Source: Ruminococcus sp. NK3A76
GTDB lineage: Bacteria; Bacillota; Clostridia; Oscillospirales; Ruminococcaceae
Reading direction: 5' to 3'
Length of the DNA: 64,000 bases
Assembly: GCF_000686125.1 (NCBI RefSeq)
Contig: NZ_JMMA01000002.1
Location: 2,666,001 to 2,730,000 of the forward strand
Positions 26,463-34,366 of the stretch are shown here, in pieces (positions within the stretch are counted from its first letter, which is position 1; every line of letters begins with the position of its first letter). Made by a program: the position numbers and the translations under genes. The notes beneath the pieces are model-generated. The model searched no databases and had not been told where the DNA came from. It was given only the letters and a program-made list of their open reading frames with translations.

Positions 26463-26722
26463 TATTTTTCTAAAGCGCCTATATTCTTGAGTTCAATGAG
26501 CACCTTTCTTACGTCCTTTTCGATAACGCCGTCGGGTGCTTCATACTTAGCCCTGAGAGCCCTGACTATCTCAGCCTCGGTAGTATCCTCCTTGAGAAGC
26601 TCAAATATCTCCCCTGTGGTCTTGTTGCCCTTCACCATGCCCGAAAAGCTCGCCTTACCGGTCGATACGAGCATAGCCTCATTTTCTGTATTGTGAGTTA
26701 TGAATTCCTTTTTTAATTTCAT
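26462..26722 (-). CDS. PqqD-like RiPP recognition element protein
   Basis: 86 residues from ATG at 26722, with AAGGAG seven bases upstream; the longer open frame has no such site. It has the PqqD fold pattern: LVSTGKASFSGMVKGNKTTGEIFELLKED and a following helical part (AEIVRALRAKYEA, KDVRKVLIELKNIGAL). PqqD-like proteins bind leader peptides of ribosomal peptide products. No radical SAM enzyme, cyclase or protease lies next to it, so the pathway is incomplete or served from elsewhere. Confidence 0.82.
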   Translation of the reverse strand: MKLKKEFITHNTENEAMLVSTGKASFSGMVKGNKTTGEIFELLKEDTTEAEIVRALRAKYEAPDGVIEKDVRKVLIELKNIGALEK

Positions 26723-26745
26723 ATCTTTGCTCCTTCTATATTGAT

Positions 26746-26911
26746 TATAGGGCATTTCTAAAAACCCGTTTGGTCAAGGAAAAAGCTGATAGGTGCGTCA
26801 GATGCAAGGAAAGACCTCGCAGGCGTGCTGTCGCACTACAAGAGGGCTTGACACAGCATATGACGTACATAGCTGCTTTTTCTCAAAAGGGGTTTTTAGA
26901 GATGCCCTATA
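26746..26911. mobile_element. MITE-like element with 22-bp inverted ends in the pqqD leader
   Basis: The left end TATAGGGCATTTCTAAAAAC and the right end, read in reverse complement, TATAGGGCATCTCTAAAAAC differ at one base. The element is about 166 bases, has no ORF of its own, and sits between the pqqD promoter and its ribosome site. The outermost TA may be the target duplication. Confidence 0.75.
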
Positions 26912-26923
26912 GCATACATAGAC

Positions 26924-26952
26924 ATTATACCACATTTTTTTGGCAGTTGCAA
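26924..26952 (-). promoter_or_regulatory. Promoter of the pqqD-ABC-traX operon
   Basis: Minus strand: TTGCAA, 17-base spacer, TATAAT. Transcription would start at about 26917 and run straight into the MITE. Confidence 0.7.
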
Positions 26953-26972
26953 GAGCTTTGGGAAGTTTTTTT

Positions 26973-27275
26973 CAATGCACGGTGCTATTGCAATGCATAA
27001 TGCTTTTTCAATGCATAATTAAGAATGCATAATGCATAATTGAGGTGTCCGCCGTTGGCGGACAGATGGCCATTCGGCCTGTTGGTCGGACGATTTCAGC
27101 TAAATCGCAGGACTTGCCCCCTAAGGGGGCAGTCTTCGTCTTCTTCCTCATCTCAGTGTGTGGGGGCATACCCGAAGGGGGTGGCGGCAGCTCCGCTGAC
27201 GCAGGGGGGCGACCGGAAAGCCCCCCTACCCGTAGCGTAGGATAAGCGAGAGACTGCCCTTGAAGGCAATCAAGT
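26973..27275. repeat. Composite intergenic repeat block 7 (half block)
   Basis: GCATAAT units, TCCGCCGTTGGCGGA hairpin, GGCCATTCGGCC, the GACGATTTCAGCTAAATCG segment and the left half of the inverted-repeat core (from about 27170). The core is cut off inside the last codons of the DUF6291 gene. The other half, inverted, is block 8 on the far side of that gene. Confidence 0.8.
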
Positions 27276-28139
27276 GGATAAGGTGTCAAAATCCAGCGTA
27301 GCCTCAAACTCCGCTACTCGCCTTGCAAGCTCTTTCGCTTCCCTGTCTATCCTCTCCCTCTCACTCTCAGAGTGATTTCTGTAGCCGTATGAGCCGCCCG
27401 AGTACCCCCGGTCATAGTAACCGGGCTTCCTGCCGTCTTCACGAAGCCACTTCTTAATAGTGCGGCAGGGGTCTTTCATAAAGCGGCGGTTCTCCTGCTG
27501 CCAGGCAGATATGCGGTCAATGTACCGTTCGATCTGCTGACGGTCGGACATATTGAAAAGTTCTTCCTTGTCCTCGTCAGAAAAAATGACACGGGAAAAA
27601 TCTTCACGATATGACGACAAGGACGACGAAGACAGGGAAGACGACTTGTCATTGTCTTCTTCATTTACGTCTTCATTAACAGTGACAGTCTCATTGACAT
27701 TTTCATTTACATCTTCATTGACATTTACATCTTCATTAACAGTAACATTAACATTGTCATTTACATTTACATTATCATTTACATTAACAGCTTGTTTTGC
27801 TTGTTTATTCAAGCAATTGGTTGTTTTGGTTGTTTTGCTTGTTTTGTTTGTTTTTGATGCATTCTTATTGCCCTTAGGCGCACCACCTTTAGAACCTGAT
27901 ATACTTCTGAGTTCTCTTATTTCGTCCCACTTTTCCGCATCACGGATAAAGCATTCTTTCATCATATTGAAGATGATCCTCAGCGACCTATCGGGAAGCT
28001 CTATCTCCTCACCTGCGGTAGTGAACGCATAGATCGCTCTGAGCAGCTGGCCGAGTTCAGCATCGTCGAATTCCTGCAAGCTATTGCCCCAGTCGTTATA
28101 CATCACAAAGCTCTTATGTTCATTTCTCTTTTCTGCCAT
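27270..28139 (-). CDS. DUF6291 domain protein with DnaD-like tail
   Basis: 289 residues from ATG at 28139, nine bases after AAAGGAG. The N-terminal 90 residues match the DUF6291 pattern (FVMYNDWGNSLQEFDDAELG, then a short helix and SGSKGGAPKGNKNASK). A low-complexity linker of alternating Val-Asn and Asp/Glu units covers about 115-165. The C-terminal part is charged and ends VAEFEATLDFDTLST, close to the end of DnaD in this window. DUF6291 proteins are frequent in mobile or phage-like replication regions. A role in replication initiation is inferred, not shown. Confidence 0.72.
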   Translation of the reverse strand: MAEKRNEHKSFVMYNDWGNSLQEFDDAELGQLLRAIYAFTTAGEEIELPDRSLRIIFNMMKECFIRDAEKWDEIRELRSISGSKGGAPKGNKNASKTNKTSKTTKTTNCLNKQAKQAVNVNDNVNVNDNVNVTVNEDVNVNEDVNENVNETVTVNEDVNEEDNDKSSSLSSSSLSSYREDFSRVIFSDEDKEELFNMSDRQQIERYIDRISAWQQENRRFMKDPCRTIKKWLREDGRKPGYYDRGYSGGSYGYRNHSESERERIDREAKELARRVAEFEATLDFDTLST

Positions 28140-28203
28140 TTTGATTCGCTCCTTTTTTAGTATTGAAGAAAAAAGTCCTTCTACTAATAGTGCAAAAAGG
28201 GGC

Positions 28204-28229
28204 ATTTGTTGCATAGTTTGATGCAACAA
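28204..28229. promoter_or_regulatory. Inverted repeat upstream of the DUF6291 gene
   Basis: GTTGCATAGTTTGATGCAAC is a 7+6+7 palindrome about 70 bases before the DUF6291 start. It could be an operator shared with a divergent gene that has been lost. Confidence 0.4.
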
Positions 28230-28292
28230 GTGAGAGAGAAATTTTTGAAAAGGGAAAAGTTTGTGTGATGTTACAAATTTAGGTGGGGAAAT

Positions 28293-28385
28293 ATGGCTAA
28301 AAGCGACAAAGAAAACGGTGTACCCCTTGGGAACGAGAGAGCAGCCTTGAAGGCAATCTTCCGGACAAATCAGCTAAAGGGGTAG
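28293..28385 (+). pseudogene. Truncated ORF start running into repeat block 8
   Basis: AGGTGGGGAAAT precedes ATG at 28293. The peptide MAKSDKENGVPLGNERAALK then continues into the repeat core and stops at 28385. It has a plausible start and ribosome site but only about nine codons before the repeat, so it is read as the 5' stub of a gene displaced by the block. It may equally be chance. Confidence 0.25.
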
Positions 28386-28678
28386 TCTCTCGCTTATCCT
28401 ACGCTACGGTAGGGGGGCTTTCCGGTCGCCCCCCTGCGTCAGCGAAGCTGCCGCCACCCCCTTCGGGGATATCCCAACACACTGAGTTGAGGAAGACGAA
28501 GACGAAGACAACGACGAAGACAGCCCCCTTCGGACTTGCCTTTCCTCGGTCACATACCGCCCGAATGGGCATAAGCGGCTTTGCCGCACCTGGGCTATTC
28601 ACTATTCACTCTTCACTATTCACTATTCACTGAGCGAAGCGTTTCTCCTGTTACCTGTTACCTGTAACCTGTTACCTG
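28318..28678. repeat. Composite intergenic repeat block 8
   Basis: Begins with the GTACCCC side of the inverted-repeat core, read in reverse relative to block 7, through CCCCCTTCGG, a run of GAAGAC-type repeats, CCTTTCCTCGGTCACAT, GCCCGAATGGGC, TTCACTA units and a TAACAGG arm that ends at the dynamin operon terminator. No gene is seen. Confidence 0.82.
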
Positions 28679-28720
28679 AAAAAAAGCCCTCCCTCCGCAT
28701 AAAGCGAAGGGAGAGCTTTC
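28679..28720 (-). terminator. Dynamin operon terminator
   Basis: Minus strand: CTCTCCCTTCGC-loop-GCGGAGGGAGGGC hairpin followed by a run of seven T. Confidence 0.85.
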
Positions 28721-28753
28721 CCTATAATATTCAGTGGTAAGTCGTGGACGGGG

Positions 28754-30526
28754 TCAGTCGTCGTATTTGGCGAGTATCCTTGCAGGCTCTTTGAGAATGG
28801 ACATCGCAGTTTCAAGGGCATCGCTCACGTCTTCGTACTTGAAGGAGGAGGATACTTCCTTTGCGTGGTCAAGAGCTGCCCTGCCTATCTCGGTCTGATA
28901 CTTGCATATAGATTCGAGCTGCTTGACGGCCTTTGTTTCAAGGTCCTGGTAAACGAGCTTGATGTCGTTTACTATGTTTATCCTGATGTCATCGTAGTTT
29001 TCAAGCGCTATGTCGATGATGTCGGTCGTCTGCTTTTTCTTTTTGAGTATCTGTGAGAATGATGTCATGGTCGCCGGCGGGAATGTCTCGCTCGTGCCGA
29101 ACAGCTTGACACCCATTACCGAGCGTGTCACGTTCTTGTTCATGCTCATCATTATCCTGTCAACACTCGTGGACTGGGTGACTTCCGAGAGGTCGGCTAT
29201 GCCCAGCTTCTGCGCAAGCTCTGCCGATATCGTCTCTATCACCTTTCTTATCGACTCACGGTGCATCTCTATGCAGGCACGGTAAGCCTCGCCCACCTTT
29301 TCCATGAGGAAGGGGTAGAAGAATTTCTCTATGTCCTCAGCACTGTATACAGGCTCGCCGTTTTCGTCCTTGTCAAGACATTCGAGTATGCTCTTTCGCA
29401 GCTTTGCAAAGAATTCGTACATCCACTGCTCTGCCTGCTGCTGCATCTCGGTTATGCTAAGATGTAAAAGCGGCTTTTTCTGCTCCAAGGCCTGCTCTAT
29501 CTTCTGAGCCTCTGTCTCAAAGTCGTTTGCTACAGCTTCGAGCTTCTGCCGATCAAGCGCACTCATTTCATAGAAAAGGTTCATCTTGGCAGCCGTCTCA
29601 TCTACCATTTGTCTGAGCATCGAGATGACACGCTTTGTGCGTATTATGTCCTTTTTGAGCATTATGTCACGCTTAAGAGACAGCTCGAACTGGAAAAACT
29701 GGTTCTCGTAGAATTCCCTCGTGCCCTTGTCAGCAGGGCGCTTCTGGTTCATCTTTCTTGCCAGCTCGTCAAAGCCGCTTATGCCGTAAACAAAGGCATT
29801 TGGCACTATTTCAGCCGCTATGCCCTCAAAGCGGTTCATTATCTTGTCAACGTCCTCCTGAGTGTTAAGAGCGTCTATCATATTCACAAGGATATAAAGC
29901 ATACCGAACCTCTGCGGCTGGATATGCGAGCCTAAGAACACCTGCTCGCTCTCGGAGAAGGGCAGCAGCGCAGATGTCGCATACATAACGGCATCGGCAT
30001 TCACAAGATAGTCAGTCACCTGCTTGTCGAGGTCGTCAAGGTCGGAAAGACCGGGGGTATCGACTATCCTCATCTCTTTGAGTATGGGAGAGTTGTCCTT
30101 TATGTCGAGATAATCTATCTTTCCGGGGAAGAATTTCTGCCTTGCCTCTAATCTTTCACGGGTGGTGTCACGCATGGTCAGGCGCATTCTCTTGCCGTTG
30201 TCAAAAACAGCCTCAACGCCCTGCACACGGCCGTAGGTTATCTCGTTTATCGTGTATGTCTCGGGCGATATGTTCATGGGAGCAAGCTCCTTGCCGAGCA
30301 GAGCGTTTATTATAGTGCTCTTGCCCCTCTTGAACTCGCCCAGGATAACGAGAGTGAACGGCTCGTTCGAGCGCTTTTCTATCAGCTCGTCCCATTCGAC
30401 CAGGCTCTTGATGAAGTCTTCGCCGAGGATCTTTGATATCATCTCGTCGTCGATTATCATTTTAAGCCTTGCTCTTACCTTTTCTATATCCTCGTGTGAA
30501 TCAGCGTAAATATTCTTATCTTCCAA
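28754..30526 (-). CDS. Dynamin-family GTPase (second of pair)
   Basis: 590 residues from TTG at 30526, seven bases after GGAGG; the longer frame overlaps the upstream gene and lacks a site. GTPase motifs: P-loop ILGEFKRGKSTIINALLG (residues 61-78), switch Thr in SPETYTINEI, DTPGLSDLDD, and a NxxD-type element in LVNMIDAL. A long helical part follows (about 290-480). There is no clear membrane segment. It starts 2 bases after the M48-like gene, so the two are tightly coupled. Bacterial dynamin-like proteins remodel membranes and often act in pairs. Confidence 0.88.
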   Translation of the reverse strand: MEDKNIYADSHEDIEKVRARLKMIIDDEMISKILGEDFIKSLVEWDELIEKRSNEPFTLVILGEFKRGKSTIINALLGKELAPMNISPETYTINEITYGRVQGVEAVFDNGKRMRLTMRDTTRERLEARQKFFPGKIDYLDIKDNSPILKEMRIVDTPGLSDLDDLDKQVTDYLVNADAVMYATSALLPFSESEQVFLGSHIQPQRFGMLYILVNMIDALNTQEDVDKIMNRFEGIAAEIVPNAFVYGISGFDELARKMNQKRPADKGTREFYENQFFQFELSLKRDIMLKKDIIRTKRVISMLRQMVDETAAKMNLFYEMSALDRQKLEAVANDFETEAQKIEQALEQKKPLLHLSITEMQQQAEQWMYEFFAKLRKSILECLDKDENGEPVYSAEDIEKFFYPFLMEKVGEAYRACIEMHRESIRKVIETISAELAQKLGIADLSEVTQSTSVDRIMMSMNKNVTRSVMGVKLFGTSETFPPATMTSFSQILKKKKQTTDIIDIALENYDDIRINIVNDIKLVYQDLETKAVKQLESICKYQTEIGRAALDHAKEVSSSFKYEDVSDALETAMSILKEPARILAKYDD

Positions 30527-30528
30527 AT

Positions 30529-31539
30529 TCACACCTCCGAATCCGAGCCCATGATGAGGTTGCAGCGGATATCGCACATCTGCTGCGAGCGGAGCTGGTA
30601 GTTAGGCCGCTTAAGGTCCATGCGCCACTTGTACAGCGTCACGCAGTCAAGGAAATCCATGCCTGCTATGACACGCTTCCTGATAGAAGAGAGCGACTTG
30701 TCAACCGTTATATTTCTCGGGTCCTTCTCGTCCTTTATCTTCTCATAGGCATCAAGTATCTTTTCAAAGCCCATAGTCTCGTTCTTTCTGCCGAAGAAGT
30801 CAACAAAGCCTTTTTCAAACAGGTCGCATATCAGCTTGCCGTAGTGCGCAGGCTCGTCAAGGCATATCATGCCTGCCCTGTCGGTGGTCAGGTCTGCATA
30901 CTTGACCCATTCGAGCAGCGTATGCACGAGCGAATTGCCCACAGTGCCCTTGTAGCTGCGCTCCTTGGGGCGGTAGCAGAGCTTGTTGTAGTTAAGATAT
31001 GTGAATGCAAAGCTGAATGCCGTGTGGTTGTTTTGCAGTCTGCCGCACTCGCAGCCTATGAGGAACTGTAATTCCTCGCTGCTGCAAAGTGTAAGCAGCC
31101 CTGTCGAGATAACTATCGAGGGCTCGAAGCTGTCGCTTGTGAGCGAGTATATCCTCGGTTCATCATCTTCCTTTATAAGCACGATAGGCGGATTTAGCTC
31201 CAGCCTTTCGGTGCATTTTTTGAGTATATCGTACACCTCGGGGTATTTGAGGTTGCCTGCCTGCACGCAGGTCATAAAGCAGTCCTTGCCCTCAGCGGAG
31301 ATATCGCCTGTTGTGACAGCCCTGTAGAGCCTGCCCCAGCCGATTATGCCCGAGAGCTTCTGCCGCAGTGCGAAATCCGAATCGAGCGCATAGTCGAGCG
31401 AGCCGCCGACAACGTGGTTGTCAAAGCTCCTCGTATAGACGTTGAGGTAAGTGCGAAAGCTCGTATCTATCTTAAGCAGAGGGTTCTGCACCTCTGTCGT
31501 CGTCGCAGTATTCTCCTGTGTGAGAGAATCAGCCATCAT
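30529..31539 (-). CDS. M48-like protein with the zinc motif lost
   Basis: 336 residues. The layout is that of small M48 peptidases: a segment PSIVISTGLLTLCSSEELQFLIG leading to the motif site, then NNHTAFSF and a later TTDRAGMICL segment like the ADRAG element. The HExxH position reads C163-E-C-G-R167, so both zinc-binding histidines are replaced and only Glu164 is kept; the third ligand position is Asp216. No membrane segments are evident. It lies between two dynamin-like GTPases in one operon. It is probably a non-proteolytic scaffold or regulator, or else binds metal differently. ATG follows GAAGGTGATAT. Confidence 0.65.
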   Translation of the reverse strand: MMADSLTQENTATTTEVQNPLLKIDTSFRTYLNVYTRSFDNHVVGGSLDYALDSDFALRQKLSGIIGWGRLYRAVTTGDISAEGKDCFMTCVQAGNLKYPEVYDILKKCTERLELNPPIVLIKEDDEPRIYSLTSDSFEPSIVISTGLLTLCSSEELQFLIGCECGRLQNNHTAFSFAFTYLNYNKLCYRPKERSYKGTVGNSLVHTLLEWVKYADLTTDRAGMICLDEPAHYGKLICDLFEKGFVDFFGRKNETMGFEKILDAYEKIKDEKDPRNITVDKSLSSIRKRVIAGMDFLDCVTLYKWRMDLKRPNYQLRSQQMCDIRCNLIMGSDSEV

Positions 31540-31577
31540 ATATCACCTTCTTTAAAATAACAGACTTGTTTTGATAC

Positions 31578-31631
31578 TAAGGCAACTCCGCACACAAAGG
31601 CCAGAGCCGGTGGTCGTGCGGTGTTGCCCTA
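31578..31631. repeat. Short hairpin/MITE-like inverted repeat inside the dynamin operon
   Basis: TAAGGCAACTCCGCAC and, inverted, TAGGGCAACACCGCAC match at 14 of 16 positions with a 22-base loop. The ends resemble those of the element at 34004-34197, so this may be a shrunken relative. As RNA it would form a hairpin between the first two operon genes. Confidence 0.6.
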
Positions 31632-31639
31632 AGAGAGCA

Positions 31640-33685
31640 TCATTCGCTCTCCTCGGTAAGAGCCTTTCTGAGCGCATATGCGTCAGATACTATCTTACTT
31701 GCCTTTTCGGCTATATCATGCAGCCTGTCCATTTCCTTTTCGGAGATATGGCTCTTTTCTGCCTTCATATTGTTGAGATTGTCAAGAGTTTCCTGTGTGT
31801 CACGGAGTATTATCTCAGTCTCGTCCTCTATCTTGGTCTTAAGGCCTTCAAATGCGGTGAATACCTGCTTTCTGACAGTTTCTGTGAAGTCGTTGTTGAG
31901 CTTCATCTCGTGGAACTGCTTTCTCACCTGTGTCTTGAAGTTTGTCTTGTACTTATCTATCCTCTCGTTTACGAGCAGCTTGTCTATAGCAAAGGAGCTC
32001 GTGAAAGTGCCTGCAAGGCCTGCAAGTGCCATAAGGCAGAGAGTTACAGGAGCTGATGCAAGGCCTATGAATGAAGCGAGCATCATAGCGGCATAGTAAG
32101 TAGCAGAGAAGCCTGCAAACGCCGTAGCGCCGCCAAGCAGAGCACCCTTGACACCTGCTTCACGGAAGCCTAAGAATGCGCCGCCGACACCGAACGAGCC
32201 GATAGCCGCACCTGTGACCTTATCAGCGATACCGCCGTTTTTAGACACTCTGTCAGACACTGCGAACATCTGCTGTATCTTAGTTACCGACTCGAAGAAC
32301 TCGTCCTCGAAGTCCTGAAGTCTCTCAGCCTCGACGTTTATTGCGACGTTGATAGAATTCTGTATCTGCTCGCAGATGAGCTGTGCCCTTGTCTCGATGT
32401 TTTCCTTTATCTTATCGGTCAGCTTGCTGGTGACTACCTTGAGCCTGTCCTTCTTGAAGTCATCAGACGACATCTGGAAGTTATCTATTACCTCCATAGC
32501 TGCGTTCTCGATATTTGACCAGTAGCTGTCAAGCACAGGCTGCAGGTCGGAGAACACCTTATTAGCAGCGTCGGTTATCTTGACGAACTCCTGTCTCTTT
32601 TTATTTCTTATCGACTCTATCTCATCAATAGCAGCCGAATACTTCTTCATGAACTCATCGTTCTCCATCATGAGGGCGTTTTCCTGCATGACGACGCTTC
32701 TCATTATCTCAGTACCCGAGTTGGTTATCTTATTAGCGAGTATCTGGAGAGCGATAACGCCCCTCTCCTTGGTGAGCATTGTCTCGAGAGCCTTTTCAAA
32801 CTCAGGGAAATTACTTTCTTCAAGCAGGTTGGGGTCTTCTATCTTCTTGGCTGTGAGGGCACGCTTGGCATACACGCCTATTACCCTGGGCGTGCCTATC
32901 TTACGCTTATATGCTGCGAACTCTCTCGAATCCTCGCCCATTACCTTCTTGGCCTTTTCCATGACGTAACGGGTGATCCTCGTTCTTACAGTCTCGACTA
33001 TCTTGTTCTCGTCTTCTCTTGCAAATGTGCCGAAGCAGTTTACAACAAAGATTATCCTGCCGACATCTGATGTGAGCATCTTCTTCTCCAAGAAGTCCTT
33101 TTCAAACTGCGAGAAGGGGCTGTTTGCAGAAATGACAAAGACCGCCGCATCTATCTTGGGAAGGATAGAAAGTGTGACGTTGGTCATCTGCTCGTCATCG
33201 TTGAGGCCGGGGGTGTCTATGATATCAACGTTGTTCTTGCAGAACTCGGTATCATAGTAAACGGTCGCTTCCTTTACGGTCTCGGCCTTTTCCTCGCTCT
33301 CTGCGGTGAGCTTTGTGACATAGTCTGCGAGCTTGTCGATATCGACTCTTTCATGCGTGCCGTTTTTATACTCTACCGACACATACGGGTCAGTCGAATA
33401 GGTGACACGGTTGAGTGTCGCTGTGGCAGGCAGAACGTCAGCAGGAAGCACCTCCTGCCCGAGCAGGGCGTTTATCAGCGTGCTCTTGCCTCGTTTGAAT
33501 TCGCCGACTATTGCGACTTCAAAATGCTCGTCGCTCGTCTTTTCTATCGTTTCCTTGATGGAATCGGCGGTATTGGGGAGCTGCACTCCCTCGCTAAGCT
33601 CAAGAAGCGTCTTAAGATTAGCGGTAAGCTCAGTAACTGTTTTACGGTAGGCAGCGTACCCGCCGTAGTCGATCAGCTTATCCAT
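31640..33685 (-). CDS. Dynamin-family GTPase with C-terminal membrane segments (first of pair)
   Basis: 681 residues. P-loop GEFKRGKSTLINALLG (61-76), switch Thr in LPATATLNRV, DTPGLNDDEQ near 158, VVNCFGTF in place of a standard NKxD. A helical middle region precedes a glycine-rich hydrophobic stretch at about 480-565 with two or three membrane segments, then a final coiled-coil (TQETLDNLNNMKAEKSHI). This is the architecture of bacterial dynamin-like proteins that insert in and remodel membranes. ATG follows GGAGGTCAAAA. The promoter at 33863-33892 drives the three-gene operon. Confidence 0.9.
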   Translation of the reverse strand: MDKLIDYGGYAAYRKTVTELTANLKTLLELSEGVQLPNTADSIKETIEKTSDEHFEVAIVGEFKRGKSTLINALLGQEVLPADVLPATATLNRVTYSTDPYVSVEYKNGTHERVDIDKLADYVTKLTAESEEKAETVKEATVYYDTEFCKNNVDIIDTPGLNDDEQMTNVTLSILPKIDAAVFVISANSPFSQFEKDFLEKKMLTSDVGRIIFVVNCFGTFAREDENKIVETVRTRITRYVMEKAKKVMGEDSREFAAYKRKIGTPRVIGVYAKRALTAKKIEDPNLLEESNFPEFEKALETMLTKERGVIALQILANKITNSGTEIMRSVVMQENALMMENDEFMKKYSAAIDEIESIRNKKRQEFVKITDAANKVFSDLQPVLDSYWSNIENAAMEVIDNFQMSSDDFKKDRLKVVTSKLTDKIKENIETRAQLICEQIQNSINVAINVEAERLQDFEDEFFESVTKIQQMFAVSDRVSKNGGIADKVTGAAIGSFGVGGAFLGFREAGVKGALLGGATAFAGFSATYYAAMMLASFIGLASAPVTLCLMALAGLAGTFTSSFAIDKLLVNERIDKYKTNFKTQVRKQFHEMKLNNDFTETVRKQVFTAFEGLKTKIEDETEIILRDTQETLDNLNNMKAEKSHISEKEMDRLHDIAEKASKIVSDAYALRKALTEESE

Positions 33686-33862
33686 TTTTGACCTCCAGAC
33701 ATTATGATTTGCACTGTTTGAGTGCGGTTATTACTATGCTTGATATGACCTGTCACACCTTTATTTTTTTTTAGCTGACGGCCTTCGGGTCAAATGAAAA
33801 ACGCTCATCTTCCTGTACAAAATTTTACACTGCGGCTTTTTATTTATATTACCACAGATATC

Positions 33863-33892
33863 ATTATAGCACAATGCAAAGTGAATTGTCAA
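33863..33892 (-). promoter_or_regulatory. Promoter of the dynamin operon
   Basis: Minus strand: TTGACA, 18-base spacer, TATAAT. It leaves a leader of about 170 bases in which I see no recognisable riboswitch or gene. Confidence 0.72.
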
Positions 33893-34003
33893 TAAATTAG
33901 TCAATATGTATAAAAAATATAGGCGGTTGCACAATATATAGTACCCGAAATACAGCACTTTGCCCAAATGGTGTATAGCAAGGCGGCTTGACAAATAATT
34001 CTT

Positions 34004-34197
34004 GGGCAACACCGCACAAAGATTGTGGTACAGTATACGGTTGCTTAGCTTTGCTAAGCACGCAGATTTATCGTCAGATTGCCCAAATTTACCGCAGGAA
34101 TACTAACGTATTTCAAGGTGAATTTAGGTGATATGACGGAAAATCTGCAAGTAGATGTGCCGCAAAGCTCTCAGGCGGTCTTTGTGCGGTGTTGCCC
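34004..34197. mobile_element. MITE-like element upstream of tRNA-Leu
   Basis: Perfect 19-base terminal inverted repeats GGGCAACACCGCACAAAGA around 194 bases with no ORF. It has an internal hairpin TTGCTTAGCTTTGCTAAGCA. The right end touches the first base of the tRNA promoter -35 box. TTGACAAA occurs on both sides (33989-33996 and 34198-34205). Confidence 0.8.
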
Positions 34198-34226
34198 TTG
34201 ACAAACTCAGCGTTAGGTGCTATAAT
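34198..34226 (+). promoter_or_regulatory. tRNA-Leu promoter
   Basis: TTGACA, 17-base spacer, TATAAT, ending 24 bases before the tRNA. The -35 box begins immediately after the MITE. Confidence 0.75.
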
Positions 34227-34249
34227 AAATAGGTCGCAAAATCAAATAC

Positions 34250-34336
34250 GCCGGTGTGATGGAATTGGCAGACGTGACGGACTCAAAATCCGTTGGTAGT
34301 GATACCGTGTCGGTTCGACCCCGACCACCGGCACCA
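34250..34336 (+). tRNA. tRNA-Leu (anticodon CAA)
   Basis: Acceptor stem GCCGGTG pairs with CACCGGC, the anticodon stem-loop is ACGGA-CTCAAAA-TCCGT with anticodon CAA, a long variable arm follows (TGGTAGTGATACC), the T arm contains GGTTCGACC, and the 3' CCA is encoded. It reads UUG codons. Confidence 0.96.
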
Positions 34337-34339
34337 GAA

Positions 34340-34366
34340 ACGCCCCGCAGCTTTCGCTGTGGGGCT
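34340..34366 (+). terminator. tRNA-Leu terminator
   Basis: Hairpin GCCCCGCAG-CTTTCG-CTGTGGGGC followed by TTAGTTAAT, a weak T-tract. Confidence 0.5.

Noticed and set aside
28754-33685. Dynamin operon as a known named defence system
   Set aside because: Two dynamin-like genes recall pairs such as LeoABC or DynAB, but the gene order and the M48-like middle gene do not match one I can name with confidence.
33686-33862. Long dynamin-operon leader as a riboswitch
   Set aside because: I could not recognise any conserved riboswitch core; only weak pairing near GACGGCCTTCGGGTC is seen.
33761-34012. 83-codon minus-strand frame upstream of the dynamin operon
   Set aside because: No ribosome site, covers the operon promoter and part of the MITE, and shows no recognisable motif.
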